The notes beneath the pieces were generated by a model. The model was not told the DNA's origin, did no database searches, and saw nothing but the letters and a program-made list of their open reading frames with translations. A DNA stretch of 64,000 nucleotides from Saturnia japonica (lineage: Eukaryota; Arthropoda; Insecta; Lepidoptera; Saturniidae). A program made the translations under genes and the position numbers. Location: positions 12,993,018 through 13,057,017 of the forward strand of contig CM065319.1 of assembly GCA_033032175.1 (NCBI GenBank), read 5' to 3'. Below, piece after piece: positions 45,502-56,280 of the stretch. Position 1 is the first letter of the stretch. Every line of letters begins with the position of its first letter.

Positions 45502-46174
45502 AAAATATCGCGTTATTTACGAATATGAGTTCCACCGTAGCATTGCCTCTGCAGAAACAGCTCGAAGGGTTAATATGTGTATAGGGAAGCTACTGTAAAA
45601 GAAAAAGTTCCAACGTTTTCGTTTTGGAAATTTTGACTTACGAAACAAGCTCCGTGGACGGCCGGAGACCCTAGTTGATAATGAAGAATAAAAAGTGATC
45701 GTGGAAGCGGATCCATCGCAAACTACGTCAGAGTTAGCGGTAGCCTTCGGTGTAAGTGATAAAACAATTTAAATTCACTCAAAACAATTTGGAAAAGTGA
45801 AATGAGTACCGCATGAATTGACTGAAGGATGCAAAAGCTAGCCGTTAAACAACCGAGACTGGTCGTTCTCTCTAGCCCACTGCTGCTTCAGGACAACGCT
45901 AGATCCCATACTTTACGATAGACGGTCGCTAAATTAGAAGAACTGCGGTTAGAATGTCTCCGATACCCACCATACTCCCCGGACCTTGCTCCAACAGTTT
46001 ACAACTTTTTTCGTAATTTGGAAAATTTCTTGCAAGGAAAAATATTTAATTCCAATGAGGTTGTCCAAAGATTTTATTGATTCTCTCTCCCACAATTATT
46101 TTAGCAATGGAATCAATGAACTACCTACAAAAAGGCGAAAGAGCATAGATTATAATGGTACATACTTCGTGTGA
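45502..46174 (+). pseudogene. Mariner transposase relic, cecropia/Hsmar1-like, internal deletion
   Basis: Left part: YEFHRSIASAETARRVN, FRFGNFDLRN(K)..GRPETLVDNEE, VIVEADPSQTTSELAVAFGV and FGKVK..VPHELTE. Then a jump to the C-terminal part: VKQPRLV, LLLQDNARSHTLR, VAKLEELRLECLRYPPYSPDL, FFRNLENFLQGKIFNSNEVV and a degraded last block with GINELP and DYNGTYF. The segment with the first catalytic Asp (CDEKW region) is deleted; the second Asp (QDNA) stays; the third (APTDY in relatives) is Val. Several stops and at least two frame changes. Long inactive. No TIRs recognised. Confidence 0.85.
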
Positions 46175-46179
46175 TTAAA

Positions 46180-47440
46180 TGTATAATTTCATAATATTTG
46201 AAAAAAAACGCTAATTTCATATGTACGGACCTAATATTTACTTAAATCATGCAGTAAAAGAAATTTAAACGCACTTTATTATTACTGCTAAAAAATCGCT
46301 TAATTCTCCACAATGAAGATCACTGTTTTTGTGAATCTATCTATTTCTAGTCTAATTATGTATTTTTATGAAAATCTTGATTTTAATACACCGTTCCATT
46401 ATAATTTGAACTATACTAAAGTGATGTATCTACAACTATACCATTTCACCCGTCTTATCAAGATTTGCGCAGACACCTCACCGCTGTAGATACGGCTAAT
46501 TGTAACGTCGGTCACGCTTTCATGTGCATCTGTATTCTGTAAGTGTTTTTTTTACATAAAAAGATGACAGCTTATACTGGGTTATTGTTCATAAGACCAT
46601 TCTATGCAGAGGCTAATTACGTAAGTTAATTTTTTGCTTCAAAGAAGAACCGCTCGCAAGTGTTATTAATAGTAAAATACAAGCATATTTATGCGTGCGA
46701 TTGGTACCTACCCTTGTGTATGTTAATAAATGAATCTGTATTCTTATTTTATTGTAAAATAATTTAAAGCTTCCACTTATAAACTTGCCTATTTATTTCA
46801 AATCTAAAACTATTTTTATCAGGTAAAGTTGTATAGCTATATACGATTTGGAGGAATTAATAATTCAAAGTTCAAAAAGGACCCAAGGACCCGTTTTGAC
46901 AAAATAACTCGCGGAGTAGAAACTTATTAGATAGTACACAGATGTTTGCTGAAACTTATAAAAAATGGAAGCCCGAAAAAGTAGTGTGGATATCCCTAAA
47001 AAAAGAACGATCTACTTGGTTATTGGTTTAGGATTGTGTCGATTTATGTTATTAAACGATGATGTATACAACAATAAATATTTGGTGACAAATTTTCAAC
47101 TTCTGGAAGGTAAATAGCCTGGTGAGCACTAGAGAATTAATCAAAGTTTTTAGTGTTCGAATGCATCACTCATCTAACAACATTTCAGACTGTATATATT
47201 CTTTAGAAATAAATGTCACAATTCTTTAAGTTTGAAAACTAAGTTTATTCTAGAAAATGCTAAAAGTTGACTATAAAATATAAACGAAATTATCTTTACG
47301 ATTTAGTATCGTATAATGAGAAAAATGCCATTAAATTATATTTAGGTACTTAATGACCAACTCACGTTGTTTGTAATACCGTAAAATTGAGATGATTATC
47401 CGCACTCTGTAATGTTCTAATTCGTCCACTTATATTATTT
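46180..47440. other. No gene seen; AT-rich DNA with one repeat core
   Basis: A minus-strand copy of the AAGTTGAAAATTTGTCACCAA core lies at 47077-47102 (TTGGTGACAAATTTTCAACTT on the plus strand). Otherwise nothing supportable. Confidence 0.5.
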
Positions 47441-47636
47441 ACTAGCGAGTTGCCCGTGATTTTGCTCGCGTCATAGTTGAGTTATGTCTCATCTTTTTTA
47501 TTTTCTAACTGAATTCCTAAATACCAATATATAAAAGTATATTTTCAAAAATGACGGATGTTCATACAAAATTTAATCCTCTTTTTCGCAAATTTTCACG
47601 TTCCTAACTCTAGTAGTTTGGGCTATGCGTTAATAA
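47441..47636 (+). repeat. ACTAGCGAGTTGCCCG-class repeat fragment, host of the mariner insertion
   Basis: ACTAGCGAGTTGCCCGTGAT and TTTGCTCGCGTC start it, and TAGTAGTTTGGGCTATGCGT precedes the mariner border. The (CAG/TCAG)n part expected next is missing, so the mariner interrupts or truncates it. Confidence 0.55.
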
Positions 47637-48374
47637 TAGGTCTTTACCTATGAAATTGCCGTTCTGCAGTACTGGCCATTTCAAATTAAAATAATTTTTG
47701 TTTGGCTAAGAATTATAATTTCAAATTAATTTTATTTTAAAAACATGGAATTCTTTTTCCAAAAGTAGTCATTTTTTTAGTGATTAGTGTTACATTTTCA
47801 TCGCATTTCAATCTTTTTTGTCATCATGGATACGTTAAAAATTCGAGTAATTATGGAATATGTGTACCGTCGTGGCAGCAACGCGGCACAAGCGGCACGC
47901 AACATCAACGACGTTTACGGAGCTAACACCACAAACCAACGCACCACCTGTTATTGGTTTGCATGCTTCCGTTCTGGGAATTTCGACCTGAAAAATTAAC
48001 CTCGCGGTCGTCCGAAGACTTTGGTCGACAATGACGAATTAAAGGCGATTGTGGAAGCTGATGATACACAATTTGCGGCTGAATTAGCAGCAGCTTTCGA
48101 CGTTATCGTCAAAACAATATTGGTCTATTTGCGTCAAATTGGCAAGGTAAAAAAGCTTGACAAATGGGTGCCCCACGAACTCAATGATCGCCAGCGCGAA
48201 GTACGCGTCGAGACGTGCCTTGCACTTCTCAACAGACACACAAATGAAGGAATTTTGAACCGCATTGTTACCTGCGATGAAAAATGGATTCTGTTTGATA
48301 ACCGCAAGTGCTCAGCAAGTTGGTTGGATCCTGGTTCAGCACCTAACAATGTACTAAACGAAAACTTACCTTAA
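47637..48374 (+). mobile_element. Mariner element, cecropia/Hsmar1-like, 3'-truncated
   Basis: A TA at 47637-47638 is followed by GGTCTTTACCTATGAAATTG, a start I recall for lepidopteran mariners. The transposase starts at 47826 and homology ends near 48365, where repeat Y begins at 48376. The second half, including the other TIR, is absent. Confidence 0.7.
47826..48365 (+). pseudogene. Mariner transposase N-terminal half, one stop, truncated after first catalytic Asp
   Basis: ATG at 47826 (TCATCATGG) opens MDTLKIRVIMEYVYRRGSNAAQAARNIN, the first HTH. A TAA at 47997-47999 interrupts FDLKN.PRGRPKTLVDNDE, where relatives have Glu; the frame is the same on both sides. Then the second HTH (AAAFDVIVKTILVYLRQIGKVKKLDKWVPHEL), the linker (TCLALLNRHTNEGILNRI) and the first catalytic Asp in TCDEKWILFDN. 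Coding stops after SASWLDPGSAP. Only one of three catalytic Asp residues remains. Apart from the stop and the truncation it is well preserved, so it is younger than the relic at 45502-46174. Confidence 0.85.
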
Positions 48375-48375
48375 T

Positions 48376-48471
48376 TTAGTCCCTAAGAAGGTACTTATGA
48401 ATGTCAAAATATTACTACCGGTTCGGAAAACATTCCAGTTATCGAGAAGGACCGACAAGAAAATCGACCGG
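48376..48471 (+). repeat. Interspersed repeat Y, copy 2, joined to the mariner
   Basis: TTAGTCCCTAAGAAGGTACTT, TATGAATGTCAAAATATTAC, GGAAAACATTCCAGTTATCG and ACCGACAAGAAAATCGA match copy 1 at 3041-3142. It abuts the point where the mariner stops. Confidence 0.65.
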
Positions 48472-48474
48472 GTT

Positions 48475-50267
48475 TATCAACACCTTATTATCTTCTTTTT
48501 AAATAGTTTTTACAGTATTTAATTATATACAGTGATTATTATTCAGTAGATCTACAGAGAGGCAATCACATCCAGACATCACCATAATTCACGTAATCAG
48601 CAACTCTATAATACTCTTTCGACAATAAAACTTGCATATCATGATTCTGGAACTTATTTAGTATGCCGTAAGCTCTTTTTCGATATAAATTACAATACAC
48701 TATGTATTATAATGATGATTTATTAAATAATATCAAATTACTAATTATTATTTAGTTGCCAGAATGTAACAAAGTACGTATAGGGGAAAAGCTTTAACAA
48801 TAATAATTTAGATCAATTAAAGGCAATAATTCATTAGACCGCTGGCTGATGCTGCAGTTGGCTTGACCTGGCTGTAACCGGAGCAAGGTCCAGCGGCTTG
48901 GGCTAATACCGATCATTATAAATTTCCTACCGGCGCGCTAACGGCGCTCGCGCACGCGACTTTAGTGCAAAGATTAAATGCCTTTTACCAAACAGATGTG
49001 CCGTTCATAACATTTCTAAAAGTATAATAGAAATAAATTTTACAACATTTATGCTGGTACAACATTTTTTCTGCAAACCAGTAAGATTTACGAAAAAAAC
49101 TATTTGTATTTTGTAGTCTATTTATAGGAGAATGTCTAGACTACATAACTTTACGACCTTAAGCAGCGAAGCAGTAACCATATAATCGTCAAGTAATCTG
49201 AAAAGCTGTGGGTAAGTACGCAAAATTAGAACATCGATAAGCTACAGGGATGCGTTGGGGTGACTCTCGTTTGTGGAATAAATTAAACACGGGTGAAAAA
49301 CTGAAGTAGATAATAACATTAAAAACTACATTTGCTGACGAAAGAAAGAAACCCCAACGAATGACAATAATACAAAAAAAATACAAGTAACATTAATTCA
49401 TGCGGAGACATTATACTTCTTTCTAAGTAATAAAAAAGGCAACGTAATATACCTTCATCTATACATAAAATAAAAGAAACCATTTTCGTTTCGTAGGTAC
49501 CTATATGCTACATTTGTTTTAACTTTTGAGTCGAAGTACTAAAGAAATTAAAATAAACCTACTAAATGTATGAATCTACGAATGTTTACGAAGTAACACC
49601 AGAGCAATGAAGTACTATTTTAATTATAAAAGTCACTTATCACCAATCCGCGAGTTGACTGTATGTTTGAAAATTAAAGTAAATTGTTGAGTCTAAGTAA
49701 ATTGGTCTAAGTATAGATAAAAAACATAAAACAATACATATCTGGAAAAAGTAATTGTTTATTTATTCAATTTTCCTTTTGGAAAATTAATATTTATTTT
49801 GTCTGTGAATCATGTGATTTGAAACGCCGATTAGAATACGTGACGTCACTATTCAAGAAATATGACCTATAGACCCTTGCGTCAGTTGCCATACTTGTCA
49901 CTATTATCATATAAAATGGCATATAAAATGAATGATGCACACGTCACGGCACCCTAATGCAGTGTTTTGTGGTATATTTTTTATTTATATAAAAAAATTA
50001 AATCACTTTTTATGGTGTATTAATGAAAAAAAATATTCATAATATAGGTTTTATATCCAACATATAAGTGTTTAAACTAATTTTCCGAAAGTTGTGAACT
50101 CCCGAATCAATATTTGATAATGAAGTTAACTTTCTGTGATAGCTAGAAATATAACACTTTCTCTGTTAGCATAAAATGAGTCTACTTACAACGTAGAGAG
50201 AATTGATTTAATGTAATTAAGAAACGTGAAAATGGTAACATTTAGGGTACTCGTGACCTACTGCCTG
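48475..50267. other. No confident gene; one GC-rich patch at 48840-48965
   Basis: The patch contains CCGGCGCGCTAACGGCGCTC and GCGCACGCGAC but no open frame or splice context. A minus-strand frame at 49189-49386 has no family features. Confidence 0.45.
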
Positions 50268-50545
50268 TATCTGCCTCGTTAGCCTAGTGGTCGTAAACGC
50301 GACTACTATGAGCGAGGTCCTGAGTTCGAATCCCAGGTCGAGCAAAGTGTTATTGGGTTTTTCCTATGAAATTCTCAGTAGCAGCTCGTAGTTTGGTTTC
50401 GTGCCCGATTAATGGCAATAGGTTCGCCCCCTATTATATGGGACCTAAAAACATAATCGGCGAACTGTGGTTGTACGTTAGTACACCCCTGCCATAACTC
50501 TTCGAGGAATACAGGCGTGATGGTATGATGGTGACACATTGAAAT
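50268..50545 (+). repeat. SINE family B, full-length copy
   Basis: The tRNA-like head has A box TAGCCTAGTGG (50280-50290) and B box GAGTTCGAATCC (50322-50333). The body follows: TGTTATTGGGTTTTTCC, GTAGCAGCTCGTAGTTTGGT, AATGGCAATAGGTTCG, ATATGGGACCTAAAAAC and the end GAATACAGGCGTGATGGTAT. About 280 bp. RNA polymerase III type. Other copies: 61145-61408 (minus, full), 51840-51952 and 41088-41215 (internally deleted). Confidence 0.8.
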
Positions 50546-50991
50546 GAAATCATTATTTTCTTAAACATCACTTGGAGGTTATCGTTGCACTTCAACTAAA
50601 TACACTATCATGTGAAGGTCAGACATTTGGCCGAACATGGTTTAAAAAATAATATATTTAAATAATCAGGAAAAAAATTGGCATAACGTATACACACGTT
50701 TGTCGAATCTGCAAATGTTTAAATATCTCAAATAATCAACTGCGGTCATCTACCGGCATTCGTACTAATAATTTAGAAATGCCTTTTGATACAACATTTT
50801 ATGGTCCGAGAGATAATTATTAATATACTAAATAACGATTTATATAATATCTCTTTAGAAATAATAAGGAAGGACTTATAATTACGTTTTGTTTAGTTTT
50901 CGTAAAGAGATTTCCCATCCAAGAATCTGAACATAAGTATCATCAGCAAGGGGAGAGGTTTTCCTAACTCTTTAAGTTTTAACTTAATCAT
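50546..50991. other. No gene seen; AT-rich DNA
   Basis: No supported feature. Confidence 0.5.
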
Positions 50992-51130
50992 CTGATCTCA
51001 CTTGATGTTAATTGACGACGTAGTTGATAGCTTCTCGACTTGAAAGTGTTAGCTAGCCAGTAGACATTAGAAAATGTTCTCCTTCACCGAAAGCACAGGC
51101 TCATTGTAGGGATCAAGCTAACACTGAGCC
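50992..51130 (-). repeat. SINE family A, rearranged partial copy
   Basis: Right part (51072-51115), on the plus strand: TCTCCTTCACCGAAAGCACA and GGCTCATTGTAGGGATCAAGC. The left part has ATCTGATCTCACTTGATGTT, the 3' end of the family. Much of the middle is lost. Confidence 0.55.
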
Positions 51131-51574
51131 ATCATTGCTTCAAAAGTCTTCAGAATAAATGACATCATAAGAAAAAACATGGTTTCTTACGTGCTTCTTT
51201 TAAAACTTATACTTTTTAGGAAGTGTCCACAAGTGGGTGGCAAAAATTTATTTAGGTACTCCATTTGTATAGATAGTTTAAATCTTAGAAGACTGATTGG
51301 GGTCACTTTTTCGTCTTTTTGCGGAAACTTAGATAACGTGATTATCTAAGTTTCATATCAATAGTATTAGTATCACGTCAATAGGTATATTCTAAAAAGG
51401 GGCTCCATCACGAAAAGTATAATACTGTGATCATAAGTCTGGAATTATCTTGCCTCATACGATACTGTTTTTTTAACTAGATATATTCCTAAGTCTTAAC
51501 ACATACTATTTATTACGATTCACTTATATTTGGTTTAAATTAAAATTATCTTATTATATTAAGTGAGCAATTAT
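51131..51574. other. No gene seen; AT-rich DNA
   Basis: A short palindromic stretch TTAGATAACGTGATTATCTAA lies at 51330-51350. Nothing else is supported. Confidence 0.5.
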
Positions 51575-51700
51575 TGTATATATGTAATTGGGTTCTCGGA
51601 AACGGTTCCAACGATTTGGATGAAATTTCGTATTTAGATAATGTTTTACATTCCAAGTTCAAGTATATGGGTATTTTTTTTAAACCAAGCAAAACTTAGT
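51575..51700 (+). repeat. Dispersed repeat core, second copy of 23270-23400
   Basis: TATGTAATTGGGTTCTCGGA, AACGGTTCCAACGATTTGGA and TGAAATTTCGTATTTAGATA align with 23280-23350. Confidence 0.65.
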
Positions 51701-51839
51701 CGCCCAGATATTGTTTATTTATACAGCTTTATAGTAGGTATTTTCACAGAATAATATTGTCAAAACGCTCGAGCAGCTGTCAATTTTACCCTCTACTACA
51801 TGTGCTAAAAGAAATATAATTCAATAAATAATGTAAATA

Positions 51840-51952
51840 TTAGCCTAGTGGTCCTCAGCACGACTGCTATGCTCGAGGTCCTGGGTTCGATTCTCAAGTC
51901 GAACAAGTATACCTTTGCCTAACCCTTTGGGGAATAAAGGTTTGATGGTATA
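51840..51952 (+). repeat. SINE family B, internally deleted copy
   Basis: A box TTAGCCTAGTGG, GCTCGAGGTCCTGGGTTCGA (B box), CAAGTCGAAC, then the 3' end CCTAACCCTTTGGGGAATAA and AGGTTTGATGGTAT. The middle is missing, at about the same place as in 41088-41215. Confidence 0.7.
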
Positions 51953-51959
51953 TTATTGG

Positions 51960-52979
51960 TAATATATTGGTAAATAATATATAGTTAAATTAACACCAAG
52001 CATTACAATGAATTTCATTTCTTTAAAAAAATAGTATTTTATAAGTTTATTAAGAAGTTTTAATTATGTTAGTGTGAATAGTATTGTCAAAATTATACAT
52101 AATGGTGTCCGGTCGCACCGCGGACCGCGGTCTGTCGAAACCCTTAAAATTTATGAGAACCTTTTTTTCAATTTAGAATTTAATATTATAGAATAGGTAC
52201 CCACGTAAAATCATAAATGATATTGGTATGAAATATACATTATTATTATATTAGAATCATTATCTTTATATAATACTAACTTATAAAATTATCATTCCTA
52301 AGCAAACTACAATCCCGTGCAAGAAACATAAAATAAATCCTAATATTTATTTCATACACCGTGAAAATGTATACAATTTATATTATATGAAATGTGTAAT
52401 AATAATATGTCTCTAACCATCGTAATACAGAAATTAAAAGAGAGATAAAAAATAAACTTGCAACAAATTAGGAAAAAATTAATTCTACGATAATCTTATC
52501 ATTGTTTCGGCGCAGGGATCGCTCTGTGCTCTTCTATAGATTACTGCACTTGCTCTCTGTATTTGCTCACGACCGATAGAAGTTATCGATGTGTAAGAAG
52601 TAAAAGAGAAGTCAACCTTCACACGTTTAAGCAAGGTTCAATATCAAATGAAATGGTGATGAAACCGATATTTTTTGCAAGTAAACACCTGACTACCGAT
52701 AGCAGTATATCAGCTACGTTGGTTTATAAATTGTTTTTACCTGATTAACGCTATCACGTCCGAGGAAGTGCGGTTAGCGTTTCGACACCGATTTATGCAT
52801 TCATTAGTTAAACGCCGGACTATCCGGAGAACGTAATTGTGCGGATTGATTCATTGATATCGTTTTACAAAAGGTTCGGTATTTAGGGTTGTCAACCGTA
52901 CAGCGACATCTTACTGCTTAGAGCTTTCGTGTTGAAATCATAGCATGATTTTAAGCTAGCCAAGAACTTATAGAAGTAC
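51960..52979. other. No gene seen; AT-rich DNA
   Basis: A short GC-rich palindrome-like GGTCGCACCGCGGACCGCGG at 52112-52131 stands out. The 61-codon frame at 52563-52748 has no family features. Confidence 0.45.
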
Positions 52980-53590
52980 TATCTATGCCCCACGGTTTCA
53001 CCCGTGTTAATTTTATTCGACAAACACCGCGCCATCAACGCACCCGTCTAGCCTATCATAATTGTTCTCACTTTTCGTACTTGCCTACAGCTTTCCAGAT
53101 TGTTTGACATTCAAGGTCACTGCTCTGTTTCTTAAAGTCTTAGCGTGAAGTTAAGTAGCCTTTACTCTTCTTAAATAAAATACTACCACTACTATACTAC
53201 ATACTACTACTACAATAAGTCAGCCGAGTGTTAAATTATTGTAATTTTTCATTATCTAAAAATAATGCTCATAAATCACTTTCATACGTTTAGTTATTGT
53301 CACGAAATACCTTTTTTTAGGACCAATATTTATGTAGAACATTTTATTTACGTATCATTAACCATTACGCCAACGCATGCGAATAAATCAGTTCGGATGC
53401 GCTTCCACCTCCGACTTAACAAAAATCAATATTTAAAGCTAGCTAAGACGGGTAAACTAATGTTAGATAGCCTTTACTATTCCTAGTGAGTCTGGCTATC
53501 ATAAACAAAAATAATTTTTCGAATTCGACTGGTAGTTCTAGAGATTAGCCGGTTTAAACAAACAAAAAAAAAACATCTTTTAAAAGAATA
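52980..53590 (+). repeat. Large interspersed repeat Z, copy 2
   Basis: ATGCCCCACGGTTTCACCCG, TAATTTTATTCGACAAACAC, TACGTATCATTAACCATTAC, GTTAGATAGCCTTTACTATT and CAAAAATAATTTTTCGAAT are in the same order as at 27232-27870. A short (ACT)n microsatellite is at 53183-53213. Confidence 0.7.
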
Positions 53591-53645
53591 GATAGATTCT
53601 ATTAGCTGCACTTTAGATCCAGTCTCTCTATAAAACTTAGCGTGT

Positions 53646-53708
53646 TCTAGTTTCAGCCACATCATCGCTTAGCATCAAGTAAGAATGTGGTCAAACGATA
53701 AACTTTTA
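53646..53708 (+). repeat. SINE family A, 3' end fragment
   Basis: TTCAGCCACATCATCGCTTA, GCATCAAGTAAGAATGTGGT and CAAACGATAAACTTT match the 3' end of the family. Confidence 0.6.
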
Positions 53709-53734
53709 GAGTAAAAAACGGTTTTTATACAATT

Positions 53735-53925
53735 AATAAAATTGCAAACAAGCATACGACCCGTCTGATTGTAAGCGGATGAACACTTGCAATATCAATA
53801 GCACGTTGCCAACCTTGAATCCCCCTAAACCGAGGAGCTCTAGAAACCTTACTCACCGCGGGACCACAATAAAAGGTTATTTGACTGCGATCTTCTGTTG
53901 GGTGTAGATATGCCATCAGTCGTTC
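53735..53925 (-). repeat. Lepidopteran SINE/LINE-tail repeat (GGCAACG...CGCTTAC family), copy 2
   Basis: On the minus strand: ATGGCATATCTACACCCAAC, AGAAGATCGCAGTCAAATAA, TTATTGTGGTCCCGCGGTGA, GAGCTCCTCGG, TTGGCAACGTGC and ATCCGCTTACAATCAGACGG. The 63-codon minus-strand frame (MAYLHPTEDRSQITFYCGP...) is a known kind of spurious ORF in this repeat. Confidence 0.7.
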
Positions 53926-53999
53926 TATCCCACCCCAAGTGGAGAGAATTGTCCAAAGAAGTTTCTCAGTACACTGCCTTTCTTAAAAAAAGGTATTCA

Positions 54000-54400
54000 G
54001 CGAAAGGCGCACCACGAAATTTAAACTGACTCACGATTATCATATGTGATAATGATATGTGAGCTTTGAATGTGCTTTATTTTACTAATTAACGCGCCGT
54101 CTCCACGAGAGAGCTACACTATCGCGGCGATGCACGATGCAACGAGTGACATTGACGAGGAAAACGCCAATATATCGCTGAGCGGCCGCTGCGAGACGCG
54201 ACCTACCCCCAGCGTACTCGCCGCGAAACATGACTCGCCCCACTAAACTATTGACACTTCTGATTTCGCTTAGCCTGTCACCAAAATGACCTCTTTTCAA
54301 AAAAGCAACAGTGCAACGAGTTGTTCGGATATGCAGCTCCTTCGCGAATCGTGGTGAGTACTTGCGTGTACGCGGCAATACACTCATATCCAATATTAAA
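54000..54400. other. GC- and CpG-elevated block around the candidate first exon
   Basis: From about 54090 to 54375 GC and CpG content rise sharply (GAGCGGCCGCTGCGAGACGC at 54180). The minus strand also shows a 102-codon frame over this block (54393-54085) with no family features. The composition suits a promoter/5' UTR. Confidence 0.4.
54286..54353 (+). CDS. Candidate first coding exon, protein unknown
   Basis: The ATG at 54286 (CACCAAAATGA) has an in-frame stop 15 bases upstream (TAG 54271-54273). It opens a Ser-rich 22-codon start (MTSFQKSNSATSCSDMQLLR...) and runs into a GTGAGT donor at 54354, splitting codon 23 in phase 2. The upstream 200 bases are GC- and CpG-rich, as in a 5' UTR. Nothing downstream could be assigned as exon 2. 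The peptide is too short to place in a family. Confidence 0.3.
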
Positions 54401-55234
54401 ATATTTTTGATTGATGAACATTTAGAGAAAACCAGTTTATGTGTGAGTATGATACGGACAAACCCTTAAAATATAATAACTCGAATTATATAAAGTTTAT
54501 TGTTTATAAATTAAAACAAAACTCAGGTGACGAACCCCATTTTAATAATTCATGTGGATAGGTTAAGCGAGCGAGGCTAAGCGTATTGTTTTCGTAGAAT
54601 TAATGTGCTTAACAAAAGGTCAGGTCACAAAAAATACGGTAATTAATGCTTAAGATTGCTAAAATAAACTAATTCAACGCAATGGCGGAAAAGGCGTGAT
54701 GTGCGGATAAGCATTATCAACAATCTGCGCTATTGTTACTGAGATTTAAGCCACCAGGCTGGAGACACGACCACAATATAGACGTATTACAGAAGGTACA
54801 CTAACGATATATTTATTTAATTATTATTTACACAGTTTAAATATCAACCTATAAGTATACATTTAAATGTCTTTACTGTTTCTATCTATAAAAAAATACT
54901 TTCACTGTGGCACACAATTTTTCCAGTCATCGGTTCAAGTCGATCAAAAGGAACTGTACTAGAACTTTGTTAGTTTGTTGAAGTACTTACTAGGATGAGA
55001 GATGGCTTGCAATGTACTACAGTGCGGCATTCCGGTATGATAAATAATTCTCCGTCTACGAGGCAGGTGCCACAAAAACAAGCATTTGTTATTGCCGATC
55101 ATTATTATACTTTATGCATACGGATCCTCTTCTAGCCTTTAATTTGATATAATAATAATTTGCATAATTTTATTTATTAGGTATTTATTATTAGTTTTAT
55201 ACTTTATATTTGTATTTTATAATTAATATTAGAT
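54401..55234. other. No gene seen; AT-rich DNA (intron if the exon at 54286 is real)
   Basis: No supported feature. Confidence 0.45.
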
Positions 55235-55580
55235 TTATTTATTCGTGTTGTTGCCGGCTTAGAATAGGGATCCACCACCTTTCTTCATGGAAGGCAACTA
55301 AGGGACTTTTTTGGTGACCATCTTATGCCAAACATAGCATTCCTAAGTAGGGTTGACGTCAGGCAGGCGCGCACGGCCCGTCGTAAAACGTAAGCGAAAT
55401 CTATTATCTATTACATTAAACTCGCACTGATTCCAAAGACACAAGCATTAAGGCGTTAAGCTACGAATTTACCTGATTTTTTTAATGTCTGTCTGGCTAT
55501 ATTTATCACCCTTAAATTGAAGATCTGTCACCAAGCACCTATACGTATGTTCTAGGAACTGTACTTGGGAGCAAGTCTCT
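55235..55580 (+). repeat. Degraded lepidopteran LINE-derived repeat
   Basis: TTGCCGGCTTAGAATAGGGA, CACCACCTTTCTTC and AAGGCAACTAAGGGACTT resemble a block common in lepidopteran LINEs (GCCGGCTTAGAATAGGG...GGCGACTAAGGGAT). Further right, ATTGAAGATCTGTCACCAAGCACC at 55516 is a copy of the dispersed GTTGAAAATTTGTCACCAAGCA core. Confidence 0.45.
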
Positions 55581-56280
55581 CTAGACTTAAGTGTGTTAAC
55601 ATCCTCGATCATATCATTACTTGACATAAAATATGATTAGGATCAAACGCTAGACTCTTCTAAATAATTAATAAAATCTGTTTGTAATATCAAAATAACT
55701 GCTTTTTACTAAATGCATATTAAAGTATATACGATACTTATTAATAAAAGTGCGTGCGTACAAAGTACACAGGACAGCAGTTAAACTTAATTGACAAACT
55801 AATTTTTAACTCTCGTTTATATTTATACTAATCTCAAGCTTTAGATTTCCGAGACTTAGAGGGAGGGGAAAAGAAGATATTTTAGGAATTTAAGTGTCAT
55901 TAAAATATTAACTATATTAAATTTTTAAATGACGAGGGGCAAATAAAATGCCACATGTTATTTGTAAATATTAAAACTTCCTAACCTTCAAACGAAAAAT
56001 ATAATACTTACTCTGAACAACTGCTTAGTATAGGATGATTTACAAATTTATCACAAAATGTTTATTTATAAATTTAACTCACTGTTTACACATTGTCTCC
56101 ATGGCTACGTGCTTCATGCTACATTCGCCCTTTCTTACTCTCTCTCAATCGGTCTCAATCGCTCTCTCTCTCTGTCTCTCAAAATCTTTCACATTTTCGT
56201 GACGCGTTGCATTCGTAAAAAATTTACCCTCATACGCGCAAAGAAGTTTTACTTCAAAAACCAATTGTTAAAATTTTTGT
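55581..56280. other. No gene seen; contains (CT)n tract
   Basis: TCTCTCTCAATCGG and CGCTCTCTCTCTCTGTCTCTC at 56139-56180 form a CT-rich tract. The 98-codon frame over it (56058-56354) is composition-driven. Confidence 0.5.

Noticed and set aside
50280..50345. tRNA gene with TTCGAATCC arm
   Set aside because: The A and B boxes are present but the body continues for 200 bases into SINE sequence and the stems do not give a full cloverleaf. The same holds for 16400, 21838, 41160, 51840 and 61400.
53725..53916. 63-codon minus-strand ORF starting MAYLHPTEDR
   Set aside because: It lies wholly in a common lepidopteran repeat; a related repeat copy is at 32735-32948.
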